64,000 nt of DNA, taken from positions 217,219 to 281,218 of the forward strand of contig CAZRDX010000052.1 in assembly GCA_964599235.1 (NCBI GenBank). The letters run 5' to 3'. This document shows positions 51,773 through 59,668 of this stretch, one piece after another; within the stretch, counting starts at the first letter, position 1; each line of letters begins with the position of its first letter. The position numbers were made by a program, and so were the translations under genes. The stretch is from DRPN01 sp964599235. Its GTDB lineage: Bacteria; Bacteroidota; Bacteroidia; Bacteroidales; VadinHA17. The notes under the pieces were generated by a model. That model had not been told where the DNA came from. It did not search any database and worked only from the letters and a program-made list of their open reading frames with translations.

Positions 51773-52390
51773 TTACTGATGTTGTTGCAGGAATCTCTCG
51801 ATGATCGTCACCAAAATGTTGATGGCCACCTCGTTGTTGCCTCCCTGGGGAACGATGATGTCGGCATAGCGCTTGGTGGGCTCGATGAACTGCAGGTGCA
51901 TCGGTTTGACCGTCTTGTCGTAGCGTTCGAGCACCTTATCCACCGATCGACCCCGCTCCCGTATGTCGCGGCGGATCACACGGCTGAGACGATCGTCGGC
52001 ATCGGCATCCACATACACCTTGATGTCCATCTCACGGCGCAGCTCTTCGTCGGTGAGGATGAGGATCCCTTCCACCAGGATCACATGCTTGGGCTCAATG
52101 GGCACCGTCTCGGGCGCACGGGTGCACGTAAGATAGGAATAGACGGGTCGCTCGATGCGCCGGCCGGCCTTCAGACGACGAAGATGATCCACCAGCAGCG
52201 GGAACTCGATCGACGAAGGATGGTCGAAGTTGATCTCCTGACGCTCCTCCAACGGCAGGTGACTGTTATCACGGTAATAGGCATCCTGCGGAAGCACCGC
52301 CACCTCATCGGGAGGAAGACGCTCGATGATCTTGCGCACCACCGTCGTCTTGCCCGACCCCGTCCCTCCGGCTATTCCTACGATCAACAT
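51773..52390 (-). CDS. udk: uridine kinase
   Basis: 205 residues from MLIVGIAGGTGSGKTTVVRK (P-loop) at 52390; longer in-frame starts would precede the -7 box at 52412-52419. LPQDAYYRD, FDHPSSIEFPLLVDHLRRLK, the LID-like DRLSRVIRRDIRERG and FIEPTKRYADIIVPQGG match the family. It phosphorylates uridine and cytidine. Two-gene unit with the exonuclease. Confidence 0.96.
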   Translation of the reverse strand: MLIVGIAGGTGSGKTTVVRKIIERLPPDEVAVLPQDAYYRDNSHLPLEERQEINFDHPSSIEFPLLVDHLRRLKAGRRIERPVYSYLTCTRAPETVPIEPKHVILVEGILILTDEELRREMDIKVYVDADADDRLSRVIRRDIRERGRSVDKVLERYDKTVKPMHLQFIEPTKRYADIIVPQGGNNEVAINILVTIIERFLQQHQ

Positions 52391-52411
52391 TTTTTCGTAA
52401 TTTCGTTCCTT

Positions 52412-52419
52412 CAAAGATA
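52412..52419 (-). promoter_or_regulatory. -7 box of udk
   Basis: Reverse-strand TATCTTTG, 21 bases before the udk ATG. It fixes the start at 52390. A weaker forward box TAATTTCG at 52398-52405 could serve the divergent Dabb gene. Confidence 0.55.
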
Positions 52420-52454
52420 AGAAACCCCTGTCATAAATCCACAAACCGACGACC

Positions 52455-52757
52455 ATGGTACGACACATCGTCTTTTTCAGGCTGAAAGAACGGAATGATC
52501 CCTCCGCCCTTGCCACCGGCCGGCAGGAGATGAAACGTATCTTCGAAGGGCTCCCGTCCCTCATCCCTGCCATCCGCGAATACCATGTGGGGCTGAACGT
52601 CAGCTCTTCACCCAACGCCTGGGACGTGGTCATCGACAGCACCTTCGACTCCGAAGAGAAGCTGAACGAATACCGGGATCATCCTGCCCACCGCGAGGCC
52701 GTGGAAAAAGCAAAACCACTCTTCCATGAGACCGCGGTGGTCGACTATCTCATCTGA
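52455..52757 (+). CDS. Dabb (stress-responsive alpha/beta barrel) protein
   Basis: 100 residues: MVRHIVFFRLKERNDPSALA is the typical Dabb opening, then IREYHVGLNVSSSPNAWDVV and FDSEEKLNEYRDHPAHREAV. The fold is a dimeric ferredoxin-like barrel. Members range from stress proteins to enzymes; no specific role can be assigned. Fifteen bases separate it from manA. Confidence 0.93.
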   Translation: MVRHIVFFRLKERNDPSALATGRQEMKRIFEGLPSLIPAIREYHVGLNVSSSPNAWDVVIDSTFDSEEKLNEYRDHPAHREAVEKAKPLFHETAVVDYLI

Positions 52758-52772
52758 AAAAACAGACCAGCC

Positions 52773-53753
52773 ATGACACGACTCTATCCGCTCTCTTTCC
52801 GTCCCATTTACAAGACGAAGATCTGGGGCAACGAACGTTTCCGCAACGTCCTCGGCAAAGATACCGGCGGGCTGAAGAAAACCGGCGAAAGCTGGGAGAT
52901 CTCAGGCGTCACCGGCGACATCACCGTGGTACGCAACGGCTTCCTCGCCGGCAACGACCTGCAGGAACTTATCGAGGTCTACATGGGCGACCTGGTGGGT
53001 GACAAGGTGTATGAGAAGTACGGCATCGAATTCCCTATCCTGGTCAAGTTCATCGACGCCGACGACATCCTCTCGGTGCAGGTCCATCCCGACGACGAGC
53101 TGGCCCGTAAACGCCACAACGCTTACGGCAAGGCGGAGATGTGGTACGTGATGCAGAGTGACCCGGGTGCTGAGATCATCGTCGGCTTCGAGCGCGACGT
53201 AACACGCCAGGAGTACATGGAATATCTGCGTACCAAACGCCTGCGGGAGATCCTGCACAGCGAGACGGTGACGACAGGCGATGTCTTCTACCTCCCCCCG
53301 GGCCGCATTCACGCCATCGGTGCCGGCATCCTGGTGGCCGAGATCTCCCAGACCTCCGACATCACCTACCGCATCTACGACTGGGACCGTGTCGACGACC
53401 GGGGGCGCAGTCGTGAGCTGCATACCGAACTGGCTCTCGACGCCATCGACTACCACAGCTACCCGCAATACAAGACCCCTTACACCGACCGTCTCAACGA
53501 GCCGGTAGAGCTGGTGGCTTCCGACCATTTCCACACCCGATTGCTCCACTTCGACCGGCCGCTCGACCGCGACCATTATGAGCTGGACTCATTTGTCATT
53601 TACATCGGCCTGGAAGGAGAAACGGTGGTGGAACACGAGAACGGCACCGAAACGATCCGCAAGGGTGAGACCCTGCTGGTGCCGGCAGTGCTGAAGGACA
53701 TCCGCCTGGTGCCGCAGCAGGAGACGCGGCTGCTGGAGGTCTTTCTTCCTTAG
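52773..53753 (+). CDS. manA: mannose-6-phosphate isomerase, class I
   Basis: 326 residues. LSFRPIYKTKIWGNERF is the family start; LVKFIDADDILSVQVHPDDE carries zinc ligands, and AEMWYVMQSDPGAEIIVGF and FYLPPGRIHAIGAGILVAEI complete the active site. It interconverts mannose 6-phosphate and fructose 6-phosphate, supplying GDP-sugars for surface glycans. Its stop overlaps that of the convergent rlmN gene by four bases. Confidence 0.95.
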   Translation: MTRLYPLSFRPIYKTKIWGNERFRNVLGKDTGGLKKTGESWEISGVTGDITVVRNGFLAGNDLQELIEVYMGDLVGDKVYEKYGIEFPILVKFIDADDILSVQVHPDDELARKRHNAYGKAEMWYVMQSDPGAEIIVGFERDVTRQEYMEYLRTKRLREILHSETVTTGDVFYLPPGRIHAIGAGILVAEISQTSDITYRIYDWDRVDDRGRSRELHTELALDAIDYHSYPQYKTPYTDRLNEPVELVASDHFHTRLLHFDRPLDRDHYELDSFVIYIGLEGETVVEHENGTETIRKGETLLVPAVLKDIRLVPQQETRLLEVFLP

Positions 53754-54757
53754 GCGCTGTGTGTGGCCAGCAGGCCACAGGCGGCGGCGATCTCTTCGCC
53801 GCGTGAGCGGCGTACCGTACACGGGATACCGGCGGCCAGCAGACCGCGGCAGAAACACTCCAGACGCTCCGGAGGCGCCGGACGGCACGCCACCCCCTCC
53901 ACGGGATGGTACGACAGCAGGTTGACCCGCACGGGCAACGCGGCGGCCAGGACGGCCAGCGCCCGCTGATGAGCGTCGCTGTCGTTGATACCGTCGAAGA
54001 GCATGTAAGCCAGCGTATAACGCCGACGCCGCCCCGGCGGCACGCGCCGCAGCAGGGCCAGCACCTCACGCACAGGATGACGCCGCTCCACCGGCATCAG
54101 CCGCGCCCGCTCCTCAGGAAAAGGCGAGTGCAGGCTCACCGTGATGTTGATTTTCGTCTCCCGCAGCACCCGCTCCAGCTCCGGCAGCAGGCCCACCGTC
54201 GAGAGGGTGATGTGACGGGCCGCGATGGCGTAGGCACGCGGGTCGGTGAGCACCTCCACGGCCCGCAGCACCGCCTCCGTGTTCTCCAGCGGCTCACCCA
54301 TGCCCATGAACACCACATGGTCGACCCGCTCCCGCTCGGGCAGGCCGTGCAGCTGCATCAGGATCTCGCCGGTGGAGAGGTTGCCCCGCAAGCCCCCGCG
54401 CCCCGTGGCACAGAAACGACAACCCAGCCGACAGCCCGCCTGCGTGCTCACACACAGCGTATGCCGCCGCCCGTCGGGGATGTACACCGCCTCAACAGGC
54501 CCTGCTGCGGCGCGGAAAAGATACTTGCGCGTGCCGTCCGGCGCCTCCCGCACCTGCAACGGCCCCCACGTGTCCAGACGATAACGCTCCCCCAGACGAC
54601 GCTTCACCTCGCGCGGCAAGGTGTCCATCACAGCAAAAGACCCTGCCCCACGACGGTAGATCCAGTACCCCAGCAACGGCGCATGACGGGCATCGAGCCC
54701 CTCACGTTCCAGTACCCGCGCCAGCTCAGCGGTCGTATGTCCGAAAAGATCCGTCAC
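53750..54757 (-). CDS. rlmN: 23S rRNA/tRNA (adenine-C2)-methyltransferase
   Basis: 335 residues from a GTG at 54757 (start of TDLFGHTTAELARV); an in-frame GTG at 54832 lies upstream of the -7 box and would overlap the divergent aat promoter. The radical-SAM motif CRLGCRFCATG, GNLSTGEILMQ, FMGMGEPLEN, LSTVGLLPEL, and the C-terminal Cys in EEIAAACGLLA, the methyl-carrying residue of RlmN, are present. It methylates A2503 of 23S rRNA. The N-terminal accessory domain is short but recognisable. Confidence 0.93.
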   Translation of the reverse strand: MTDLFGHTTAELARVLEREGLDARHAPLLGYWIYRRGAGSFAVMDTLPREVKRRLGERYRLDTWGPLQVREAPDGTRKYLFRAAAGPVEAVYIPDGRRHTLCVSTQAGCRLGCRFCATGRGGLRGNLSTGEILMQLHGLPERERVDHVVFMGMGEPLENTEAVLRAVEVLTDPRAYAIAARHITLSTVGLLPELERVLRETKINITVSLHSPFPEERARLMPVERRHPVREVLALLRRVPPGRRRRYTLAYMLFDGINDSDAHQRALAVLAAALPVRVNLLSYHPVEGVACRPAPPERLECFCRGLLAAGIPCTVRRSRGEEIAAACGLLATHSA

Positions 54758-54777
54758 GAGAACCGTTTTCCCCGCCG

Positions 54778-54785
54778 CAAAATTA
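54778..54785 (-). promoter_or_regulatory. -7 box of rlmN
   Basis: Reverse-strand TAATTTTG, 20 bases before the GTG at 54757. It makes the 54757 start the best choice. Confidence 0.5.
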
Positions 54786-54839
54786 GACAATTCTTCCGAG
54801 CGTCTGACACACGACTGTCGCGGCGCCCGCACAATTTCC

Positions 54840-54847
54840 TATTTTTG
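54840..54847 (+). promoter_or_regulatory. -7 box touching the aat start
   Basis: TATTTTTG ends four bases before the aat ATG at 54852, which predicts a leaderless or nearly leaderless message. Confidence 0.5.
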
Positions 54848-54851
54848 TGGT

Positions 54852-55520
54852 ATGGCTCTTTTGTTCCCTGATCCGGCCACGGCCCGCAGCGACGGTCTAC
54901 TGGCCGCCGGCGGCGACCTCTCGCCGGCGACGCTGCTGGAGGCTTACCGCCACGGCATCTTCCCCTGGTACAGCGAAGGGTCACCCATCCTGTGGTGGTC
55001 GCCCGACCCGCGTATGGTGCTCTTCCCCGGCGAGCTGCATGTCTCCCACTCCCTGCGGCAGACCCTCCGCTCCGGCCGCTACAGATGCACCATGGACAGG
55101 GCCTTCCGCCAGGTGATCGAAGCCTGTGCCACCACCCCCCGAGCCGGTCAGGAGGGCACATGGATCACCCCCGAGATGATCGAAGCATACGTACATCTGC
55201 ATGAACTGGGCTATGCCCACTCCGTGGAGACCTGGGAGGGAGAGGAACTGACAGGAGGACTCTACGGCATCTCCCTGGGCCGCACTTTCTTCGGCGAGTC
55301 GATGTTCCACCGGCGGCGCGACGCTTCCAAGGTGGCCCTCTGGCACCTCGACCGGTGGTGTGTGGAAAAGGATTTCACACTCATCGATGCACAGGTGCCC
55401 ACCACCCACCTGCAACATATGGGAGCACGCACCATCAGCCGGAAACACTTCCTGACACTCCTCGCTAAAAGTCTGGAATATCCCACCCTCCGGGGTCGCT
55501 GGGAATGTTCGTCATCTTAA
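54852..55520 (+). CDS. aat: leucyl/phenylalanyl-tRNA-protein transferase
   Basis: 222 residues. LLAAGGDLSPATLLEAYRHG and IFPWYSEGSPILWWSPDPRM are the standard opening; GTWITPEMIEAYVHLHELGY, SVETWEGEELTGGLYGISLG and FFGESMFHRRRDASKVAL follow. It adds Leu or Phe to N-terminal Arg or Lys for the N-end rule (ClpS/ClpAP) in the cytoplasm. Its last codons overlap the convergent TlpA-like gene by nine bases. Confidence 0.97.
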   Translation: MALLFPDPATARSDGLLAAGGDLSPATLLEAYRHGIFPWYSEGSPILWWSPDPRMVLFPGELHVSHSLRQTLRSGRYRCTMDRAFRQVIEACATTPRAGQEGTWITPEMIEAYVHLHELGYAHSVETWEGEELTGGLYGISLGRTFFGESMFHRRRDASKVALWHLDRWCVEKDFTLIDAQVPTTHLQHMGARTISRKHFLTLLAKSLEYPTLRGRWECSSS

Positions 55521-56030
55521 GGCATCGCGGATGTGCTCCACCAGTTCGTCGAACCCCTCGCGGGTGTATCCGATGCTGGTGTACAGCACCATCCCGTCAC
55601 GACCTATCAGGAAATTGCGGGGAATGTACTGGGTGGCATAACGGGAATAGATGGAACGGTCGGGATCGGGGATGACGGGGAAGGTGAGACCCCGCTTCCG
55701 GACGAAAGGCTCCAGTTTGTCAAGGTCTTCCTCACGTGCCACGGCCAGCACCACCAGGCCCTGATCACGGTATTTCTGCCAGACGCTCTTCTCCAGCTGG
55801 GGCAACTCCCGCAGACAGGGACCGCACCAGGTGGCAAAGAAATTGACCAGCACCACCTTACCCCTGTATTGCGAGAGACTCACCTGCTCGCCTTTCACAC
55901 CGACCGCCCGGAAATCGGGAGCTTTCTGCCCCACCCGCACCCTCGTGGTGCCGTCCTGGATATCACTCGTGGACCGAAAAGACCAGATCAGAAAAAGAAG
56001 CATCAGGAGAGGCCAGAGCGCTTTTTTCAT
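55512..56030 (-). CDS. TlpA/ResA-like thioredoxin
   Basis: 172 residues with an N-terminal signal or anchor (MKKALWPLLMLLFLIWSF). The thioredoxin fold has VGQKAPDFRAVGVKGEQVSL, VVLVNFFATWCGPCLRELPQ with the active-site WCGPC, and the cis-Pro YIPRNFLIGRDG. It is a periplasmic disulfide reductase-like protein, perhaps for cytochrome maturation or redox stress. Single gene, convergent with aat. Confidence 0.93.
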   Translation of the reverse strand: MKKALWPLLMLLFLIWSFRSTSDIQDGTTRVRVGQKAPDFRAVGVKGEQVSLSQYRGKVVLVNFFATWCGPCLRELPQLEKSVWQKYRDQGLVVLAVAREEDLDKLEPFVRKRGLTFPVIPDPDRSIYSRYATQYIPRNFLIGRDGMVLYTSIGYTREGFDELVEHIRDALR

Positions 56031-56566
56031 GGATCAGTCGGTGTCTGTGAGGACGGGAAAAAATTTTTGCAATAGTATGGAAAAAAGCAAAATTTCACAA
56101 CTCATTCAACGGGTTCTTCAGATTTTTTCGCCGGCGCTCTCCGTCGGGAGAGGGAACATGATATACGGCAACGCAACGGCTGCCGTTGATCTCTGTGACG
56201 GTCCGGCTGATGTTGTATTGCATCCCCGTCGATCTGCCTGAGCAGCCCTCGGACGGTGACAGAAGAACCGTACGGGAGAGACCGGATGAGACGGTTGACA
56301 ACTTTTTCACAGCTGTTTCAGGGATCGATCATTTCCGGCACACGACGGGGTTCATCCGGCACCCGCTCCCTCCCGGCAGTCCCATCCCCCCGCAAAACAA
56401 TGTACAATGTACGAAGAACAACACTGCCGCAGGAAAAGCTGCCAACAGGGCCACGCCAGCTGCCCTTACTTTCAGTAAGACCCCGCCCCCCCAAAAAAAA
56501 ACACCGCCTGTACAGCCGGAACAGGGATGAGGTTCCGCAACAATGCCATGGATCACACCACGGTAA
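56031..56566. other. gene-poor region of about 540 bases
   Basis: Between the TlpA-like gene and the bTHX terminator no convincing gene is seen. One reverse-strand ORF (56095-56310, 71 codons, starting MKKLSTVSSGLSRTVLLSPS) has no signal peptide or known motif and may be chance. A forward ORF through this stretch is rich in Pro, Arg and Lys and runs into the antisense of bTHX, so it is not credible. No repeat array, tRNA or strong hairpin was noticed apart from the terminator. Confidence 0.5.
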
Positions 56567-56596
56567 ACAAAAAAAGCCGGAAACCCGGCTTTTTTT
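56567..56596. terminator. terminator after the bTHX gene
   Basis: AAGCCGG and CCCGGCTT form a stem around a short A-rich loop, with seven A before and seven T after, so it is bidirectional. It directly follows the bTHX stop on the reverse strand. Confidence 0.9.
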
Positions 56597-56980
56597 CTAT
56601 TCCTTGGAGGTATCTCCCTCCGCTTCGGCTTTTTTCTCCCCTCCGCCCGCAGGCTCTTCCTTTGTCTCGTCCGCCGTGGCGGCCGCCGTCTTCTTCGCAG
56701 CCGTTTTCCTGGCAGTGCTCTTCTTCTCTGTCTTCTTCTCCTCGGCAGCCTTCTTCACTTCACCGGCTGCTCTCTTAGTGGATGACCGGGATGTGGTGGT
56801 CTTCTTTTTCGTGGCTTTGGCCTTGACCTCTTTTTCTTCCGCCACGACTTCTTTCACTTCGGGTTCAGCTTTTGCTTCGGCTGCAACCACCGATCCTTTC
56901 TTCTTCTTCCTGGGGCGACGCACACCGTATGTTCCCCTGTACAGTTTGCCCCTCCTGGTTTTGATGTCTCCTTTTCCCAT
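56597..56980 (-). CDS. 30S ribosomal protein THX with a long histone-H1-like tail
   Basis: 127 residues. The N-terminus MGKGDIKTRRGKLYRGTYGV and RRPRKKKK is the bTHX (Thx) ribosomal protein, normally only about 25-60 residues long. It is followed by about 95 residues of Lys, Ala, Glu, Thr repeats (KKTTTSRSSTKRAAGE, KSTARKTAAKKTAAATADET), which resemble the Lys/Ala tail of histone H1-like proteins. The chain is a single frame with a -7 box upstream and a terminator behind it, so the tail is not an annotation accident. The tail may bind rRNA or DNA (inference). Confidence 0.88.
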   Translation of the reverse strand: MGKGDIKTRRGKLYRGTYGVRRPRKKKKGSVVAAEAKAEPEVKEVVAEEKEVKAKATKKKTTTSRSSTKRAAGEVKKAAEEKKTEKKSTARKTAAKKTAAATADETKEEPAGGGEKKAEAEGDTSKE

Positions 56981-57023
56981 TTTATGACAATGCTTTTACG
57001 GTTACTTTGGTCAGAATCAGGCT

Positions 57024-57031
57024 CAAAAATA
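57024..57031 (-). promoter_or_regulatory. -7 box of the bTHX gene
   Basis: Reverse-strand TATTTTTG, 44 bases before the ATG at 56980. The rest of the gap up to 57294 holds only the TTCAACTT repeat and no gene. Confidence 0.5.
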
Positions 57032-57230
57032 TAAAAAGTTCCCGGTTTAACGAATTTTGCCGGGGTTTTCGTTGTGGTGAGCTGCTTTGTCCGACGAGAT
57101 CCCCCGGACAAGTTGGGGGTCGGTGACTGTGGGTTTCGTGTTGCCGTCAGCGTCCCCGGTCACTGTCAGCTTCCCTTCCGCACCTCCTGCTAGCCCCCTG
57201 AACTGTTAACCCTCATCCCTCACCCCCTTG

Positions 57231-57279
57231 AACTGCTCAACCATTCAACTTTTCAACTCTTCAACTTTTCAACTTTTCG
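57231..57279. repeat. short tandem repeat of TTCAACTT words
   Basis: Four to five imperfect copies of (T)TCAACTTT occur in a row just before the SMUG2-like gene. A related half-copy (CTTGAACTGCTCAACC) lies in front. It is a low-complexity slippage-type repeat. The weak box TACCTTTA (57283-57290) touches the ATG at 57295. Confidence 0.75.
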
Positions 57280-57294
57280 CATTACCTTTATCTC

Positions 57295-57969
57295 ATGACC
57301 TACGCCGAGAAGATCATCCGTTTTCTGACCACCCTGTCTCCGGTCACTCCTCTCCCGGAGGGGATAGAGGTGATGAACCCTTATGAACGGGAAGAGGTGA
57401 GGCAGGTAGTAAAAGCTTTTTATGAAAAGTATTTTCCCGATGACATTCCCCGCACTTTCCTGCTGGGCATCAATCCCGGACGTTTCGGCGCCGGCGTGAC
57501 GGGCATCGCCTTCACCGACCCCATCCGTCTTGAACAGGCCTGCGGCATCCCTAATCCTTTCGTGAAGAAACAGGAGGTCTCATCGGTGTTCATTTACGAG
57601 ATGATCCGTGCCTTCGGCGGAGCGGAAAAGTTCTACGGTCGTTTCTACCTTACGGCCGTCTCTCCTCTGGGGTTCGTGAAGGACGGAAAAAATGTCAATT
57701 ACTATGACTTCCGGGAACTGCAGGAGGCCGTGACCCCTTTCATCCTGGAGAGCCTTCGCAGGCAGCTTGCCTTTGGCGCCAACAGGGAGAAAGCCTTTTG
57801 CATCGGCGAAGGGAAGAACTACCGCTTCCTGAGGAAACTGAACCGCGAACACCGTTTCTTCGGGGAGATCGTTCCTCTCCCCCATCCCCGTTTCGTGATG
57901 CAATACAGGTACAAAGAAAGGGAAGCCTACATCAGGAAGTACGTGGAAACACTCCGGGATCCCGGGTAG
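57295..57969 (+). CDS. SMUG2-type uracil-DNA glycosylase family protein (DUF4918)
   Basis: 224 residues. FLLGINPGRFGAGVTGIAFT is the UDG-superfamily motif 1 (GINPG), followed by VSSVFIYEMI, RFYLTAVSPLGFVKDGKNVN and the C-terminal IVPLPHPRFVMQYR, the HPR-containing intercalation motif. The family removes uracil and other damaged bases from DNA. Single gene, convergent with the small membrane protein after a 42-base gap. Confidence 0.88.
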   Translation: MTYAEKIIRFLTTLSPVTPLPEGIEVMNPYEREEVRQVVKAFYEKYFPDDIPRTFLLGINPGRFGAGVTGIAFTDPIRLEQACGIPNPFVKKQEVSSVFIYEMIRAFGGAEKFYGRFYLTAVSPLGFVKDGKNVNYYDFRELQEAVTPFILESLRRQLAFGANREKAFCIGEGKNYRFLRKLNREHRFFGEIVPLPHPRFVMQYRYKEREAYIRKYVETLRDPG

Positions 57970-58011
57970 TGGCGCTTTCCTGCGAATACTCTGACGGTCA
58001 GGACGACGAGG

Positions 58012-58239
58012 TCATCCCTTTTTCTCTTTTCCCAGTTTCCTGCAGTCACAGGCAAAGCAGTAGGCGGCCACCACGAACGCCACCACAAAGCCTCCTCCCA
58101 GCAGCGCCCAGAAAAACTGCTGTGTAAGATGCAGTTCCCACACCAGGAACCCTGCCACCACCAGAGCCAGGATACCCAGCATCCCCAGCACAGCACAATA
58201 GAACCCTGTCAGACAGATGATCTCCTTTTTCATGACCAT
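58012..58239 (-). CDS. small two-helix membrane protein, unknown
   Basis: 75 residues from MVMKKEIICLTGFYCAVLGM (or 73 from the second Met at 58233). Two hydrophobic helices (about 8-31 and 38-60) are separated by a short loop, ending in a cysteine-containing, Lys-rich tail CFACDCRKLGKEKK. No family recognised. It is convergent with the glycosylase and divergent from the Crp-like gene, so it could share that regulatory region. Confidence 0.65.
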   Translation of the reverse strand: MVMKKEIICLTGFYCAVLGMLGILALVVAGFLVWELHLTQQFFWALLGGGFVVAFVVAAYCFACDCRKLGKEKKG

Positions 58240-58318
58240 GATCTTTGTTTTCTATTCAAGTATACGGTATGGTCACGTAAAAGCGGCGGGAACAGGTCTG
58301 GCATCCGGCACAGGAAGA

Positions 58319-58334
58319 TGTGGCATATGTCACA
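58319..58334. promoter_or_regulatory. Crp-type operator palindrome before the Crp/Fnr gene
   Basis: TGTGGCATATGTCACA matches the Crp consensus TGTGA-N6-TCACA at nine of ten positions and is almost perfectly palindromic. It lies 40 bases before the ATG at 58375, consistent with autoregulation. Confidence 0.55.
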
Positions 58335-58374
58335 GCTTTTTCGTACCTTATCTCCCAAAGAGAATAGGAAAAGC

Positions 58375-59052
58375 ATGGGGGAGTGTTCGTCATGTCCTAT
58401 CCGGTACAAGGCGTTGGAGCTGCTCACGCCTGAGGAGGAGATGCTTTTTGAGGAAGGATGCACCGAGGTGCGGTTCGAGACCGGTGACAAGGTGGTGAAC
58501 GAAGGAGCGCCGGTAACGCACGTGGTCTACCTTAAGAAAGGTGTTCTGAAGGTCTGTCTGCGCGGTCCCGGCGGACAACGCACCATCCTGAAGCTGCTCT
58601 CTCCCGGTGGTTTCGTGGGTATCCACGATGTCTTCAGCGCCTCGCAGCACCGTTGTGCCGCCATTGCCGTCACACCCGCCACCGCCTGTTTCATCAACCG
58701 CGACGTGTTCATCCGCCTGGTACGCACCAACGGCGCCTTCGCCCTCGAAATGCTGCAATACGTCAGCCAGGAAGAGATCGAGTACCTCCACCGCTTCATC
58801 CATCTCCTCGAGAAACAGGTCACCGGACGCGTAGCGGACATGATCCTCTACTTCGCCAACCACATCTTCGGCAGCGACACCTTCCCACTCAACATTACCC
58901 GGGAAGAGCTGGGCAGGATGATCGGTGCCTCCCGCGAAAGCGTCAGCCGCATCCTCAAAGAACTCCGCCAGGACAACATCCTCCGGTGGGACAACCGCAC
59001 CCTCGAGATCCTCAACAAAACACTCCTGGAAAAGATCAGCCGCGCAGGATGA
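58375..59052 (+). CDS. Crp/Fnr family transcriptional regulator
   Basis: 225 residues from MGECSSCPIRYKALELLTPE at 58375; the longer frame from 58129 is not family-like and overlaps the neighbour. The cNMP-binding fold has GDKVVNEGAPVTHVVYLKKG and LLSPGGFVGIHDVF; a dimerisation helix and a Crp-type HTH follow (ITREELGRMIGASRESVSRI LKEL region). A CxxC at residues 4-7 plus a Cys at about 29 lie in the N-terminal region, so a redox, heme or cluster sensor is possible. A palindromic site lies just upstream. Confidence 0.93.
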   Translation: MGECSSCPIRYKALELLTPEEEMLFEEGCTEVRFETGDKVVNEGAPVTHVVYLKKGVLKVCLRGPGGQRTILKLLSPGGFVGIHDVFSASQHRCAAIAVTPATACFINRDVFIRLVRTNGAFALEMLQYVSQEEIEYLHRFIHLLEKQVTGRVADMILYFANHIFGSDTFPLNITREELGRMIGASRESVSRILKELRQDNILRWDNRTLEILNKTLLEKISRAG

Positions 59053-59069
59053 ACAGCGTACCGGAACAT

Positions 59070-59402
59070 CGCGGGATCGCTCCCTGCAACAACAGAACAA
59101 AAACCTCCGGTTTTCTTTCTTTCCCCGCTCGTCCGCTCGTAAGCAAGCTTTCGGCGAAAGGCCGGGATTGCTCACTCCGTTCGCGATCCCGGGGGAGGCT
59201 CCCTGCAAAGCCAAAACCCGGTTCACTTCGTTCACCGTTTTGTATTTTACGTCTTCTTACAAAAGCAAGCTTTTTACAAAAGCCCGGGATGGCTCACTCC
59301 GTTCGCGATCCCGGGGGGTGGCTCCCTACATCAACAGAACAAAAACCTCCGGTTTCATTTCTTTCCCCGCTCGTCCGCAGGTAAGCAAGCTTTCGGCGGA
59401 CT
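59070..59402. repeat. two-copy direct repeat between the Crp-like gene and tRNA-Ser
   Basis: Copies at about 59079-59156 and 59321-59399 share CAACAGAACAAAAACCTCCGG and CCCCGCTCGTCCGC with AAGCAAGCTTTCGGCG. A second word pair (GCTCACTCCGTTCGCGATCC) occurs at about 59169-59190 and 59291-59312. Spacing between copies of each word varies (about 242 and 122 bases). No gene is supported in 59053-59410. Related words are absent elsewhere in the window. Confidence 0.8.
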
Positions 59403-59410
59403 CGCGGGAA

Positions 59411-59437
59411 AAGAAAAACCCCGCTGCGCGGGGTTTG
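59411..59437 (-). terminator. terminator after tRNA-Ser
   Basis: AAACCCCGC and GCGGGGTTT pair around a three-base loop (TGC). On the reverse strand the T-rich TTTTTCTTTT follows. It lies 11 bases past the tRNA 3' end. Confidence 0.88.
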
Positions 59438-59448
59438 TTCTGTTGTTG

Positions 59449-59536
59449 CGGAGAGTGAGGGATTCGAACCCCCGGACCCGCTAGGCGGGTCAACAGATTT
59501 CGAGTCTGCCCCGTTCGACCACTCCGGCAACTCTCC
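59449..59536 (-). tRNA. tRNA-Ser (anticodon CGA)
   Basis: 88 bases. The acceptor stem GGAGAGT/ACTCTCC, a D-arm region with GAGTGGTCGAA, the anticodon stem CAGA/TCTG with loop CTCGAAA (anticodon CGA, codon UCG), a long variable arm (GACCCGC/GCGGGTC) typical of serine tRNAs and the T-arm with GGTTCGAATCC are all seen. The discriminator is G, the serine identity base. CCA is not encoded. Confidence 0.96.
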
Positions 59537-59547
59537 AAAAGCGAATG

Positions 59548-59555
59548 CAAAGATA
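59548..59555 (-). promoter_or_regulatory. -7 box of tRNA-Ser
   Basis: Reverse-strand TATCTTTG, 11 bases before the tRNA 5' end. Confidence 0.55.
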
Positions 59556-59668
59556 GGAAATTTTTTCTCCTCATCTGTGGAAAAAACTGCTGAAAAACAT
59601 ATTCAACCTTCACAACATCCCTGCCGGAACCACGTAGATAAAAAACAAATCAAAAAAATTTTCATCTC

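Noticed and set aside
56256..56987. 243-codon forward ORF
   Set aside because: It runs through the terminator and the antisense strand of bTHX; Phe/Ser/Ala tracts are simply the complement of the Lys/Ala tail.
59053..59450. Integrated element at tRNA-Ser
   Set aside because: No integrase, no duplicated tRNA 3' end and no foreign genes are seen; only short repeats are present.
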